Below are positions 18,345 to 26,236 of a stretch of DNA of 64,000 nucleotides, piece after piece; positions within the stretch are counted from its first letter, which is position 1; each line of letters starts with the position of its first letter. The translations under genes were made by a program, and so were the position numbers. Origin of the DNA: Planococcus glaciei (lineage in GTDB: Bacteria > Bacillota > Bacilli > Bacillales_A > Planococcaceae); the NCBI RefSeq assembly GCF_900099655.1, contig NZ_FNDC01000005.1, positions 1-64,000 on the forward strand, in the 5' to 3' direction. Below the pieces are notes generated by a model that saw nothing but the letters and a program-made list of their open reading frames with translations, was not told the origin of the DNA and searched no databases.

Positions 18345-19898
18345 TTAATGGCTGCAGCCGCATGAGCATGAGCCGTTGTCATTTTCTTTTTTGGTATCGC
18401 TGACTTTCGGCAAAAGCCATAACGGATTGTTGCAATATTTATGCTCCGCTCCGACCATGCTCATGAATAATGGATGGTAATTTTCACAGATGTTCAATTC
18501 TGTCAGGACCCAGTCTTCCGGATCTTTGGCATAATGCTCCCAATAATCTCCCCCCATGTTCAAGCCAGGGACCGCTGGAATCCAAGATTCAGACAATAAG
18601 ATGTCCGGATCGCCGAATTTAGCCGCAATTTCACGAATTTCCGGATCATCGAGCGCCATTAAGTGGCCGTCTTGAATGATGGTTTCCGTCGTCCCATCCA
18701 GCATTTCGCAAGTCATCGTCGGGAAGTAAAGATGTACGTGCCAGTGGCCTACCGGTAAGCCTTGCTTGGCAGCTTCACGCTCGGCATGGCTTGAAATGAT
18801 CGTGCCGAAGCCTAAATGGATAACGCCGCTGCGCATTCTTTCGTACAAGCAGTTCAGCCAGCCATTCAAGAAGTCTTTTCTTGGGCGGTGGATATGTGGG
18901 TTCGTCCCAATTGAAGCTTCCCACCATCTGAATAATCCTTGATCAGGGAAGCCGGGGTATTGCAGGTGGTCGGTTTCGGCTTTCAATTTACGGAGCTTGT
19001 CGCCGTACTCGCCGCCTTCGTGGATTTCTGTGATTTTTCCGTTCACCACTTCCATCTGAATCCATGGAACCGGACCGATATGGTTGCTCGTTCCGGCAAT
19101 GACGCCAGTTGCATCTTCATTTGGCAAATACATCCAAGGACGTCCAAGAACATGGCCCGGCAAATTTGTTTTCCCGAATTCTTCATTGCCTTTCCAGAAC
19201 TTGCTCACCAAATCCGGATTGAAAAATTCGCGGTTTTCATCGTAGTATTCCGCATGGTTTGTATATGTTAAATCAGTGCCTTCCGGATCTACGATATGGA
19301 TGCGGCGTGAATTTCTGATTTTCTTCCATGTCCAGGCATCGATGGCTTCGATGATTTCATACGGAATCGTATGGGCAGGGGAGGCTGTGAGTTCTGGAGT
19401 GATAAACGGCATCCGCTGGATTTTGATTTTATTAGCTTTCAGTACCGGACCGCCGTAACCCCAAAGCAGTTTATCGTACTCGTCCGCTTCCTCCATTTCT
19501 TCCCATTCATCCATCCACTCAGCCAATTCTTTTGTTCGGGCTAAGTAGTATTCGACTTCGTTATGGCCTTTCCATTTGATGATTGGCCCTTTATCGATAT
19601 GTTTGATTTCATATTTCGTATTGTATTTTTCCAAAATCATTTTACAGGCTTCGATGACCATTGGATCGTGCCAGTTATCGACTCTGAGCAGCACGCGTTC
19701 GCCCGGCTGAAGATCCCAGCCTGCATGCAAACCGTGGTTGTAAGGTCTTTTTGCAACCGCATCCAAAAACGGCAGCAAGTCTTCCGGACCGTCGATTTTT
19801 ACCATAGGCGGACATCTCGGTTTTTGCTTGTTGATCAATGGAGGCGTATCGTATTTCGGTTTTCCTTTTACCACTTTTTCATTTTCTGAGATTTTCAT
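18345..19898 (-). CDS. M29/NicX-fold metalloenzyme (aminopeptidase T-like), substrate unknown
   Basis: 517 residues. The sequence follows the M29 pattern: LQPGERVLLRVD near 63-73, the HIVDPEGTDLTYTN segment near 201-214, LPGHV... with GVIAGTSNHIGPVPWIQMEVVNGKITEI (about 246-292), and EASIGTNP near 327-334. His371 and the His-Trp-His-Val-His cluster (385-389) replace the usual His-x-Asp ligand pair. M29-fold relatives include aminopeptidases, the nitroanthranilate hydrolase NaaA and the Fe(II) dihydroxypyridine dioxygenase NicX. The context (LysR regulator, importer, aromatic-acid genes) favours a small-molecule ring enzyme over a peptidase. A Cys-rich tail (CSCGCSH) is unusual. Confidence 0.6.
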   Translation of the reverse strand: MKISENEKVVKGKPKYDTPPLINKQKPRCPPMVKIDGPEDLLPFLDAVAKRPYNHGLHAGWDLQPGERVLLRVDNWHDPMVIEACKMILEKYNTKYEIKHIDKGPIIKWKGHNEVEYYLARTKELAEWMDEWEEMEEADEYDKLLWGYGGPVLKANKIKIQRMPFITPELTASPAHTIPYEIIEAIDAWTWKKIRNSRRIHIVDPEGTDLTYTNHAEYYDENREFFNPDLVSKFWKGNEEFGKTNLPGHVLGRPWMYLPNEDATGVIAGTSNHIGPVPWIQMEVVNGKITEIHEGGEYGDKLRKLKAETDHLQYPGFPDQGLFRWWEASIGTNPHIHRPRKDFLNGWLNCLYERMRSGVIHLGFGTIISSHAEREAAKQGLPVGHWHVHLYFPTMTCEMLDGTTETIIQDGHLMALDDPEIREIAAKFGDPDILLSESWIPAVPGLNMGGDYWEHYAKDPEDWVLTELNICENYHPLFMSMVGAEHKYCNNPLWLLPKVSDTKKENDNGSCSCGCSH

Positions 19899-20021
19899 TA
19901 TGCCACTCCTCTTTTCAAAAGTTTATTTGTTAAAAGAGTAGCATCTGTTCAAATATTCGTAAAATATATATTAAGTCTATTGTTTATATGAAAAAAATAT
20001 ATATGTCTTTGTTAATGAAAT

Positions 20022-20057
20022 AAAAAGAGTTGTCCCAAATTACTTTTGGGACAACTC
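20022..20057 (-). terminator. Terminator of the LysR gene (repeat-type hairpin)
   Basis: The perfect stem AGTTGTCCCAAA with TTTGGGACAACT (20028-20039, 20045-20056) has a T5 run on the minus strand. Its core matches the hairpin at 14939-14982. Confidence 0.85.
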
Positions 20058-20058
20058 C

Positions 20059-20961
20059 TTAGCTAAAGTATTCCATAAATCTTTTCACCACAATGGAGAG
20101 GCGCCGTTCTTTCAGCCAGATCAAAGCGGAAGGCCTGGCCATGATGTCGGGATTGATAATGCGCTTGTAAATTAATTTAGAGTCGGGAATCAGCTTTCCT
20201 CCGGACCGAGGAATGATTGTGATGCCGATATCATGGTTCGCCCAACTCAATAAAGTCATCAAATTGCTGCTCTCACAAATAATGTTAGGTTCAAAACCGG
20301 CATCCCGGCAGGCACTTTTCACCATATCAATGTCGTACATCGATTGGTTATAGATGGAAGTTCCGGCAGCACGTCTCAATAGCATTAAGGGTTTATCTTT
20401 TAAATCAGCTAAATTTACAAAGTCGGGATCATCATTGAATTCCAGATTGCGGCTCATCGCAGCAACCATGGGTTCATCCGGCAAGCTGATCAACTCAAAG
20501 ATTTCCTTATCGATGGGCAAGCGAACAATGCCCAGTTCGATAATACGCTTTTCGAGAAGCTCCATAATCCGGTTTGGATCTCCTTCCCACACTTGGAAAG
20601 TGACTTCTGGATATTTCATCCGGAAATCCTTCACTTTTATCGGCAGGATTTCTGCTCCGAGCGACGGAATCGTACCGATGTTCAATGTGCCGGTTATGCC
20701 GTGGGAAAGTTCTTTTAACTCCTGTTCCGTCTGGTCCAGCATTTCCACGATTTCTAAAGCTTTCTCATATAAAAACCGGCCCTCATCCGTAAGAATCAAT
20801 TTTCTTGTATTTCGCTCAAATAAAATTGTCCCTAACTCTTCTTCAAATAACTTAAGCTGCTGGCTCAGAGGAGGCTGTGATATATTCAGTTTTTTAGCAG
20901 CGAGAGAAATTTGGCCTTCTTCTACTATCGCGATAAAGTATTTCATCCGTCTTAAATCCAT
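20059..20961 (-). CDS. LysR family transcriptional regulator
   Basis: 300 residues. An N-terminal LysR winged helix (MKYFIAIVEEGQISLAAKKLNISQPPLSQQLKLFEEELG) is followed by a two-lobe effector domain. AAGGTGG eight bases before ATG 20961 supports this start over a GTG at 20973. It is divergent from the ABC importer (21220) and upstream of the M29-like gene on the same strand, so both are likely targets. A short dyad ATAATAGCATTAT (21001-21013) lies in the divergent intergenic space. The effector is probably the M29-enzyme substrate, which is an inference. Confidence 0.88.
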   Translation of the reverse strand: MDLRRMKYFIAIVEEGQISLAAKKLNISQPPLSQQLKLFEEELGTILFERNTRKLILTDEGRFLYEKALEIVEMLDQTEQELKELSHGITGTLNIGTIPSLGAEILPIKVKDFRMKYPEVTFQVWEGDPNRIMELLEKRIIELGIVRLPIDKEIFELISLPDEPMVAAMSRNLEFNDDPDFVNLADLKDKPLMLLRRAAGTSIYNQSMYDIDMVKSACRDAGFEPNIICESSNLMTLLSWANHDIGITIIPRSGGKLIPDSKLIYKRIINPDIMARPSALIWLKERRLSIVVKRFMEYFS

Positions 20962-21219
20962 CGATAATGCCACCTTAATTAATATTTGTAAATAATTTAG
21001 ATAATAGCATTATTTATAGGCAAAAGGTATAAGTAGACAACTATTTTTGTATTTTTTATAATTTTCAGTTTATGGTAACTTGAATTAACTCTCCTTGCAT
21101 GAAGTAATCTTCTATTCGAAATTACTGTTATATTGCTCTTGATATTCGGGGAGGCAAAAGAGCAGTACAGCAAAAAGAAAGGGCTTACAAAAAACAGGAT
21201 ATTAAGAGGAGGATAAAAG

Positions 21220-22272
21220 ATGAAAAAATTTTTACTGGCGGTATTGGTGGCAATGGTGGGGATTTTTGTGTTATCGGCATGTAATTCAGAAGAACCCACT
21301 AAAGGGGTGTCTGCAGAAAGCGGTTTGAAAAAGACAAGCCTTGAACCATTGAGCAGCCCGGTCGATATTAAGATTGGTTACCCGACACAAGGCGTTTCAC
21401 AATTGCCGTTATGGGTCGCAAAAGACACTGGCATCTTTGAGAAATACGGTGTAAACGCTGAATTGGTGTATATAGCAGGTTCGCCAAAAGTACAAGAAAC
21501 TTTAAATGGCGGTGGCATCCATGCTGGATTTACGGGAATTGAACCGGCAGGCAATGCAAAAGCAGCTGGTATTGATACCGTTACATTTTCCGCTACTGCC
21601 CATAAAATTGCTGTATATATTTACGCGTCAAAAGATATCGATACATCGAATATAAAAGAAGAAATACAAGGGAAAACGATTTTAGCTGGAGCTGAAGGTT
21701 CTTTATATGATCTGCTGGCGCACTCCTATATAAGAGAATTAGGCCTTGACCCTGAAAAAGATGTGGAATTTTTATACATGGGCGGGGAAGGAGACCGGAC
21801 GGCAGCATTTCTTAAAGGAGCGGTAGATTTTTACTTAGTAGCGCCTCCCACTTCTTTCAAAATGGATGAAATGGATTATCCGAGAATTTATGATTTTTCC
21901 GATCAAGAAGTGTTGATTCCTGGACTTGTTATGAAAACGGATTATTACAACGAAAATCAGGAGTTGGCTAAAGTGCTGGCTGCCTCGTTAATCGAAGCGA
22001 ATAACTATATCAAGGCAAATAAAGAAGAATCATTAGAAATTATCTCAAAATGGACAGGCATGGACGATCCGAAATTGATGGACAAAACGTATGAAATCAA
22101 CTTAATGACAATCCCAGAAAAGCCTTATATCTCAGATGAAACCGTACAGTTTTATTTAGAGAACTCACAGTTTGAGGAAGTAAGGGCATTGAAGCCGGCA
22201 GATTTGGTTGACAACTCGATTATCCAACAACTTGATGATTCGGGCTTTATTGACGAGGTATCCACTCAATAA
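21220..22272 (+). CDS. ABC transporter substrate-binding lipoprotein (NMT1/SsuA type)
   Basis: A 350-residue lipoprotein. The signal sequence ends in the lipobox LSAC (Cys21). The mature domain has the NMT1/THI5/SsuA pattern: IKIGYPTQGVSQLPLWVAKDTGIFEKYGV, then VQETLNGGGIHAGFTG. Relatives bind sulfonates, nitrate, pyrimidine precursors or aromatic acids, and the substrate cannot be read from sequence. It is first in an operon with an ATPase and a permease and divergent from a LysR gene. AGAGGAGG precedes ATG 21220. Confidence 0.88.
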   Translation: MKKFLLAVLVAMVGIFVLSACNSEEPTKGVSAESGLKKTSLEPLSSPVDIKIGYPTQGVSQLPLWVAKDTGIFEKYGVNAELVYIAGSPKVQETLNGGGIHAGFTGIEPAGNAKAAGIDTVTFSATAHKIAVYIYASKDIDTSNIKEEIQGKTILAGAEGSLYDLLAHSYIRELGLDPEKDVEFLYMGGEGDRTAAFLKGAVDFYLVAPPTSFKMDEMDYPRIYDFSDQEVLIPGLVMKTDYYNENQELAKVLAASLIEANNYIKANKEESLEIISKWTGMDDPKLMDKTYEINLMTIPEKPYISDETVQFYLENSQFEEVRALKPADLVDNSIIQQLDDSGFIDEVSTQ

Positions 22273-22304
22273 ACAATTGTAATTCAGAAAGGGGCAGAGG
22301 CAGG

Positions 22305-23093
22305 ATGAATAAAACTTCAACTAAACTTCAGTCGGAAAATGTGTATATTACTTATCCATTAAAAAATGGGGGAGAAGTGACAGCGGTAGAAGATTTTAAT
22401 CTGACGGTAGAAGAAGGCGAATTTGTCTGTATCGTTGGGCCAAGTGGCTGCGGGAAATCAACGGTGCTTGGTGCTGTTGCCGGCTTCCACGACATCAGTT
22501 ACGGCAGTTTGTATCTGGACGGAAAAGAAATCACCGGCGCCGGACGGGACCGGGGAGTTGTCTTTCAGGATGCTTCTCTCTTTCCGTGGCGTACAGCACT
22601 CGGCAATATCATATACGGCTTAGAAGTGGCGGGGGTTCCGAAGAGTGAACGCCAGAAGAAAGGCGACGAATTACTGGAGTTAGTCGGATTAAATTCTTTC
22701 GGTAGCCACTACCCGAACCAGCTTTCGGGCGGCATGCAGCAGCGTGTCAACGTAGCCCGCGCATTGGCGATTGAACCAAGTTTGATGCTATTGGATGAGC
22801 CATTTGGTGCTTTGGATGCGCAGACAAGAGAATTTATGCAGCTGGAATTGCTGCGCATCTGGAAAGCGACAAAACAGACCATCCTATTCGTCACGCACGA
22901 TATTGCAGAAGCTGTATATCTTTCTGATCACGTGGTCGTCATGACTGCCCGTCCGGGGAAACTGCTGGAGAAAGTGAAAATCGATTTGCCAAGGCCCCGT
23001 CCGTTGGAGATTAAAAGAAGCAAGGAATTTACGGAGTACGAAAAATATATTTGGGATTTGATCGTAACCGAAAAACAAAAAAATGTTGTGTAA
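22305..23093 (+). CDS. ABC transporter ATP-binding protein (SsuB/TauB type)
   Basis: 262 residues with a complete nucleotide-binding domain: Walker A GPSGCGKST near residue 43, Q-loop VFQDASLFPW, signature LSGGMQQRV, Walker B LMLLDEPFGALD and the H-loop THD. The FPWRTALGNI segment after the Q-loop is typical of the nitrate/sulfonate/taurine subfamily. It lies 32 bases after the binding-protein gene and 15 bases before the permease gene. Confidence 0.92.
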   Translation: MNKTSTKLQSENVYITYPLKNGGEVTAVEDFNLTVEEGEFVCIVGPSGCGKSTVLGAVAGFHDISYGSLYLDGKEITGAGRDRGVVFQDASLFPWRTALGNIIYGLEVAGVPKSERQKKGDELLELVGLNSFGSHYPNQLSGGMQQRVNVARALAIEPSLMLLDEPFGALDAQTREFMQLELLRIWKATKQTILFVTHDIAEAVYLSDHVVVMTARPGKLLEKVKIDLPRPRPLEIKRSKEFTEYEKYIWDLIVTEKQKNVV

Positions 23094-23108
23094 AGGAGGA
23101 TTCATCAT

Positions 23109-23960
23109 ATGGAGAATTTAAAAAGTGCTGAACAGAAAATAGCACCTGCTCTAAACAATCCAATAGCATCGTTAAATTTGAAGAAGAAGAAAAAGACCTC
23201 TTTTTATGACACTTTCTTGTTTCGGCATATCGGGTTGATTACTTTTATCACCGTGTTAATTCTGTGGGAACTGATTTACCGCTCAGGCATTGTCAATCCA
23301 GTTTTCCTAAGTTCACCTGTACAAATTGTTAAAGTCGGCTACCAGCTTACATTAAGTGGTGTGCTGGTTGAAAACCTGCTCTTTACGCTGCGGAATTTTA
23401 TCACTGGATTCTTGCTGGCTGCTGTAAGTGGCGTATTTATCGGGCTGATCATGGGCTGGTATAAACCGATTGGCAAAGCCTTCGATCCATTCCTGACCGC
23501 CATGCTGGGCACACCGCGTATTGTGCTTCTGCCTTTGATCACACTTTGGGTTGGTGTCGGCTTTGCCAGCAAAGTCCTTGTCGTATTTCTTGCAGGAATT
23601 TTCCCGATCATCCTGAATACGATGATCGGTGTTAAAAATCTTGATCCAAATCTGACGAGGGTAGCGAAAGCGTTTGGTGCTTCACCGATTCAAACCTTTA
23701 TTACAGTCGCTTTGCCGGGCGCGATGCCGCAAATTGTCTCTGGTTTACGGGTGGGCATCGGCCAATCCTTGGTGGGGGTTATCGCTGCTGAAATGTTTGT
23801 TTCAACAGGAGGAATTGGTTACTTTGTGGCTCAATCGTCCGCAAACTTCAATGTGGACCGTGTGTTTGTCGGAATTGTCGTGATTATTATCACAGGAATG
23901 CTGATTACACAGTCAGTGAAATGGATCGAATCCTATTTACTCAAGCATCGCATTGATTGA
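23109..23960 (+). CDS. ABC transporter permease (SsuC/TauC type)
   Basis: 283 residues with six predicted membrane helices after a basic cytoplasmic N-terminus. The EAA-loop segment is AKAFGASPIQTFITVALPGAMPQIVSG-like, at about residues 185-210. It completes the importer with the two upstream genes. AAAGGAGG precedes ATG 23109, and a terminator follows the stop. Confidence 0.92.
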   Translation: MENLKSAEQKIAPALNNPIASLNLKKKKKTSFYDTFLFRHIGLITFITVLILWELIYRSGIVNPVFLSSPVQIVKVGYQLTLSGVLVENLLFTLRNFITGFLLAAVSGVFIGLIMGWYKPIGKAFDPFLTAMLGTPRIVLLPLITLWVGVGFASKVLVVFLAGIFPIILNTMIGVKNLDPNLTRVAKAFGASPIQTFITVALPGAMPQIVSGLRVGIGQSLVGVIAAEMFVSTGGIGYFVAQSSANFNVDRVFVGIVVIIITGMLITQSVKWIESYLLKHRID

Positions 23961-23982
23961 AAAAGTGGTGTGCTTTGGCAGG

Positions 23983-24012
23983 AAGGTTCTCTTTTAGAGA
24001 ACCTTTCTTTTC
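23983..24012 (+). terminator. Terminator of the ABC importer operon
   Basis: The perfect 9-bp stem AAGGTTCTC with GAGAACCTT is followed by TCTTTTC. Confidence 0.8.
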
Positions 24013-24254
24013 ATTTACTGGCCGAAAAGAGAAATTGCATCTTCTCCAAGCTTTATGATTAGTTTCCCTTAAAGCAGTAATCAAATATATATGAAAAAGA
24101 TATGAATGTACGATTATTTAAGTATTTTTCTAAAGTTTCTGACTATGGTAGGTTATATTTATTCCTTTTTTACAAGTCAATTGCATTCAGCAACTATTCA
24201 CTTTAAAGAGAAGTTGGCTGTTGAAATTAGTGAAAAAGGTGTAATAGGAAATAA

Positions 24255-24270
24255 ATGTAAGCGTTAACAT
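24255..24270 (+). promoter_or_regulatory. CcpA catabolite-response element upstream of the MFS gene
   Basis: ATGTAAGCGTTAACAT is nearly palindromic and matches the cre pattern WTGNAANCGNWNNCW at every fixed position. It lies 139 bases before the transporter gene in a 450-base gap that otherwise holds a terminator and a short leader. Confidence 0.7.
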
Positions 24271-24321
24271 GAAATTGCCGCCAGTCAGAAATCGGTTAAT
24301 CCAAATCTTTAAAAGGAGGAG

Positions 24322-24408
24322 ATGACAGAATAAACAGACGCCTTTACAAGTCCTGAATGGCAAGCCATTTCTGCAAGACTTATACCTTATATGAATGGAG
24401 GAGTTAAG
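24322..24408 (+). other. Leader with four-codon mini-ORF in frame with the MFS gene
   Basis: AAAAGGAGGAG directly precedes ATG-ACA-GAA-TAA (24322-24333). Downstream codons to 24408 stay open in the same frame as the MFS gene and read as TDAFTSPEWQAISARLIPY. It could be a leader peptide coupled to transporter translation, or the relic of an N-terminal extension broken by one nonsense codon (TAA from CAA). Confidence 0.35.
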
Positions 24409-25770
24409 ATGGCTACAGTTAACATCACAGATGTTGTAAATGAAGGGAAATTTAATCGCTTTCACCTAGGACTATTGGCTTGGTGCTGTTTTATCGTTAC
24501 TTTTGACAGCTTCGACCTTGTTATATACAGTTCTGTAATTCCTTTGATCATGGAAGAATGGGCCATCACACCTGTTCAAGCAGGGGCAATCGGGAGTTAC
24601 GGATTTATTGGAATGATGATTGGAGCCGTTCTTTTTGGAATCATGGCAGATAAGTTGGGAAGAAAGAATGTACTAATCCTAAGTGTCGTCTTATTTAGTG
24701 TTTTTTCTTTCTTATGCGCATTTGCTCCTGGTCCAACAAGTTTTTCTGTTTTACGTTTTATTGCTGGAATAGGAATCGGTGGTGTAATGCCAAATGTCAT
24801 TGCACTATTAACAGAATATACGCCGAAATATCGGGTGAATATTGTGATTTTGATTATGCTTTGCTGCTTTTCTGTAGGCGGTATTTTAGCAGCAATCGTT
24901 GGAATTTACTTTATCCCGCTGATGGGCTGGCATAGTGTTTACTGGGTAGCCGCAATTCCATTGTTATTCATTCCGCTGATGATGAAGAATTTCCACGATT
25001 CTCCAGTAATTCTATTAATGAAAGGGAAAACGGAAGAATTGCGATACGTTCTTAAGAAAGCGAATCCTGCGCTTTCTCTGACACCAGATACGAAATTCAT
25101 AGCCTCTAATGAAGAAAAAGAGAGTGGGTCTCCTGTCACAGCACTGTTTAAAAATAAGCGGGCATTAGGGACAGCGATGATTTGGATTGCCTTTTTTATG
25201 TGCATACTGATGATCAATGGATTAACGACATGGCTTCCTAATTTAATGTTCAGTGCCGGCTATGCACTCAACTCCAGTTTGAGTTTTGTCATCGCACTGA
25301 ATGCTGGATCCGTAATCGGCACATTGATCCTTGGAACCCTGGCAGACAAGTTCGGAGTTAAAAAAGTGCTCGTTCCAATGTTTGTTATGGCTTCTGTTTG
25401 CCTGATGCTCCTGGGCTTTAAAAACAATATGATTGTCCTTTATCTGCTGATCGGGATTACGGGTGCTTGCACAATTGGAGCACAAAATCTTTCTTATTCA
25501 TTTGTATCCCAGTACTATCCTTCATTGATCCGCTCGACTGGCGTGGGCTTTGCATCGGCAGTTGGAAGGATCGGAGGAATTATTGGTCCCATCTTCGGAG
25601 GAGTCTTGGTTTCGCTCAGCCTCTCGCTGCAAATGAATTTCATGGCGTTCGCGATTCCAGGTATTATCGCAGCTATCGCATTTACTTTTGTGCCTTTGAA
25701 AATTGCTTCCAGCAGTAAAAAAATAAAAGGAATAGCTAAAGAAGAAGACAGCGTTGAAATTAAAGTCTGA
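24409..25770 (+). CDS. MFS aromatic acid:H+ symporter (AAHS family)
   Basis: A 453-residue transporter with twelve predicted helices. The N-terminal helix reads FDSFDLVIYSSVIPLIMEEW, matching the conserved acidic helix-1 motif of AAHS carriers such as PcaK and BenK. The helix 2-3 loop is GIMADKLGRKNVL. Relatives import benzoate-type acids. GGAGGAG five bases before ATG 24409 supports this start over ATG 24391. It is preceded by a perfect cre site and lies at the entrance to the catabolic gene run, so import of its starting compound is likely. Confidence 0.88.
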   Translation: MATVNITDVVNEGKFNRFHLGLLAWCCFIVTFDSFDLVIYSSVIPLIMEEWAITPVQAGAIGSYGFIGMMIGAVLFGIMADKLGRKNVLILSVVLFSVFSFLCAFAPGPTSFSVLRFIAGIGIGGVMPNVIALLTEYTPKYRVNIVILIMLCCFSVGGILAAIVGIYFIPLMGWHSVYWVAAIPLLFIPLMMKNFHDSPVILLMKGKTEELRYVLKKANPALSLTPDTKFIASNEEKESGSPVTALFKNKRALGTAMIWIAFFMCILMINGLTTWLPNLMFSAGYALNSSLSFVIALNAGSVIGTLILGTLADKFGVKKVLVPMFVMASVCLMLLGFKNNMIVLYLLIGITGACTIGAQNLSYSFVSQYYPSLIRSTGVGFASAVGRIGGIIGPIFGGVLVSLSLSLQMNFMAFAIPGIIAAIAFTFVPLKIASSSKKIKGIAKEEDSVEIKV

Positions 25771-25828
25771 GTGCCTACAGTGCAGGCACATTTAAGATAA
25801 ATATTTAGCCCGTGCTTAACTTCAAAAA

Positions 25829-25866
25829 GAAAGTCCAGTTCCATCAGGATTGGACTTTCTCTTTAA
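25829..25866 (+). terminator. Terminator of the MFS gene
   Basis: The perfect 10-bp stem AGAAAGTCCA with TGGACTTTCT is followed by CTTTAAATT. It lies about 60 bases after the MFS stop. The stretch 25870-26040 holds no gene that I can identify. Confidence 0.7.
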
Positions 25867-26057
25867 ATTATTCCACCCTCCAAATTGCTCATTTCAAAGT
25901 ACCGAGTAAAATGACCGGGTCTTCCACTAAAAACACTGCCATTTCAAGAGTTGGCTGTTTGGAATCAATCAAGCAGGAAAGCAAAAACCTCTTAATTCAA
26001 GAGCGAAATCTACCAAACTAACTCTTTATTCTATTCAAAAGAGTCTGAAAAAAGTGT

Positions 26058-26084
26058 TTGACTTTGGTATAACAATATTATAAT
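26058..26084 (+). promoter_or_regulatory. Putative promoter of the phosphotriesterase-like operon
   Basis: TTGACT (26058-26063) and a perfect TATAAT (26079-26084) have a short 15-base spacer. The left arm of the operator lies across the spacer, so a bound regulator would block RNA polymerase. Confidence 0.5.
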
Positions 26085-26115
26085 GTATCAATAAGAATCA
26101 ATTGTTATACCAAAG
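26062..26115 (+). promoter_or_regulatory. Inverted-repeat operator of the catabolic operon
   Basis: Two perfectly inverted 15-base arms, CTTTGGTATAACAAT (26062-26076) and ATTGTTATACCAAAG (26101-26115), are separated by 24 bases. Each arm is itself a weak dyad, TTG-GTATAA-CAA, resembling operators of HutC/UTRA-type GntR regulators. The GntR/UTRA gene at 34402 in the same gene run is the likely binder. Confidence 0.7.
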
Positions 26116-26124
26116 CAAATTACA

Positions 26125-26138
26125 AGAAAGCGTTTACA
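26125..26138 (+). promoter_or_regulatory. Probable cre site upstream of the phosphotriesterase-like operon
   Basis: AGAAAGCGTTTACA differs from the TGNAANCGNTTNCA-type cre consensus at the first T only. It lies about 45 bases after the -10 box and 99 bases before the first gene, a usual position for CcpA road-block repression. Confidence 0.55.
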
Positions 26139-26236
26139 GTTCGTGGATAGAAATGTTATTTCAGAAAGATAGATAAAGAACTAGTAAAAACAAAGGCAAT
26201 ATAACAGGAGTTATCAAAACGACAGGAGGTTTTACA

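Noticed and set aside
20354..20995. A 213-codon plus-strand frame across the LysR gene
   Set aside because: It is antisense to a clear LysR protein and shows no domain pattern.
25870..26021. Possible gene remnant in the gap before the PTE operon
   Set aside because: A short minus-strand stretch reads like coding sequence (PTLEMAVFLVEDPVILLG) but has stops nearby, no start and no recognisable family.
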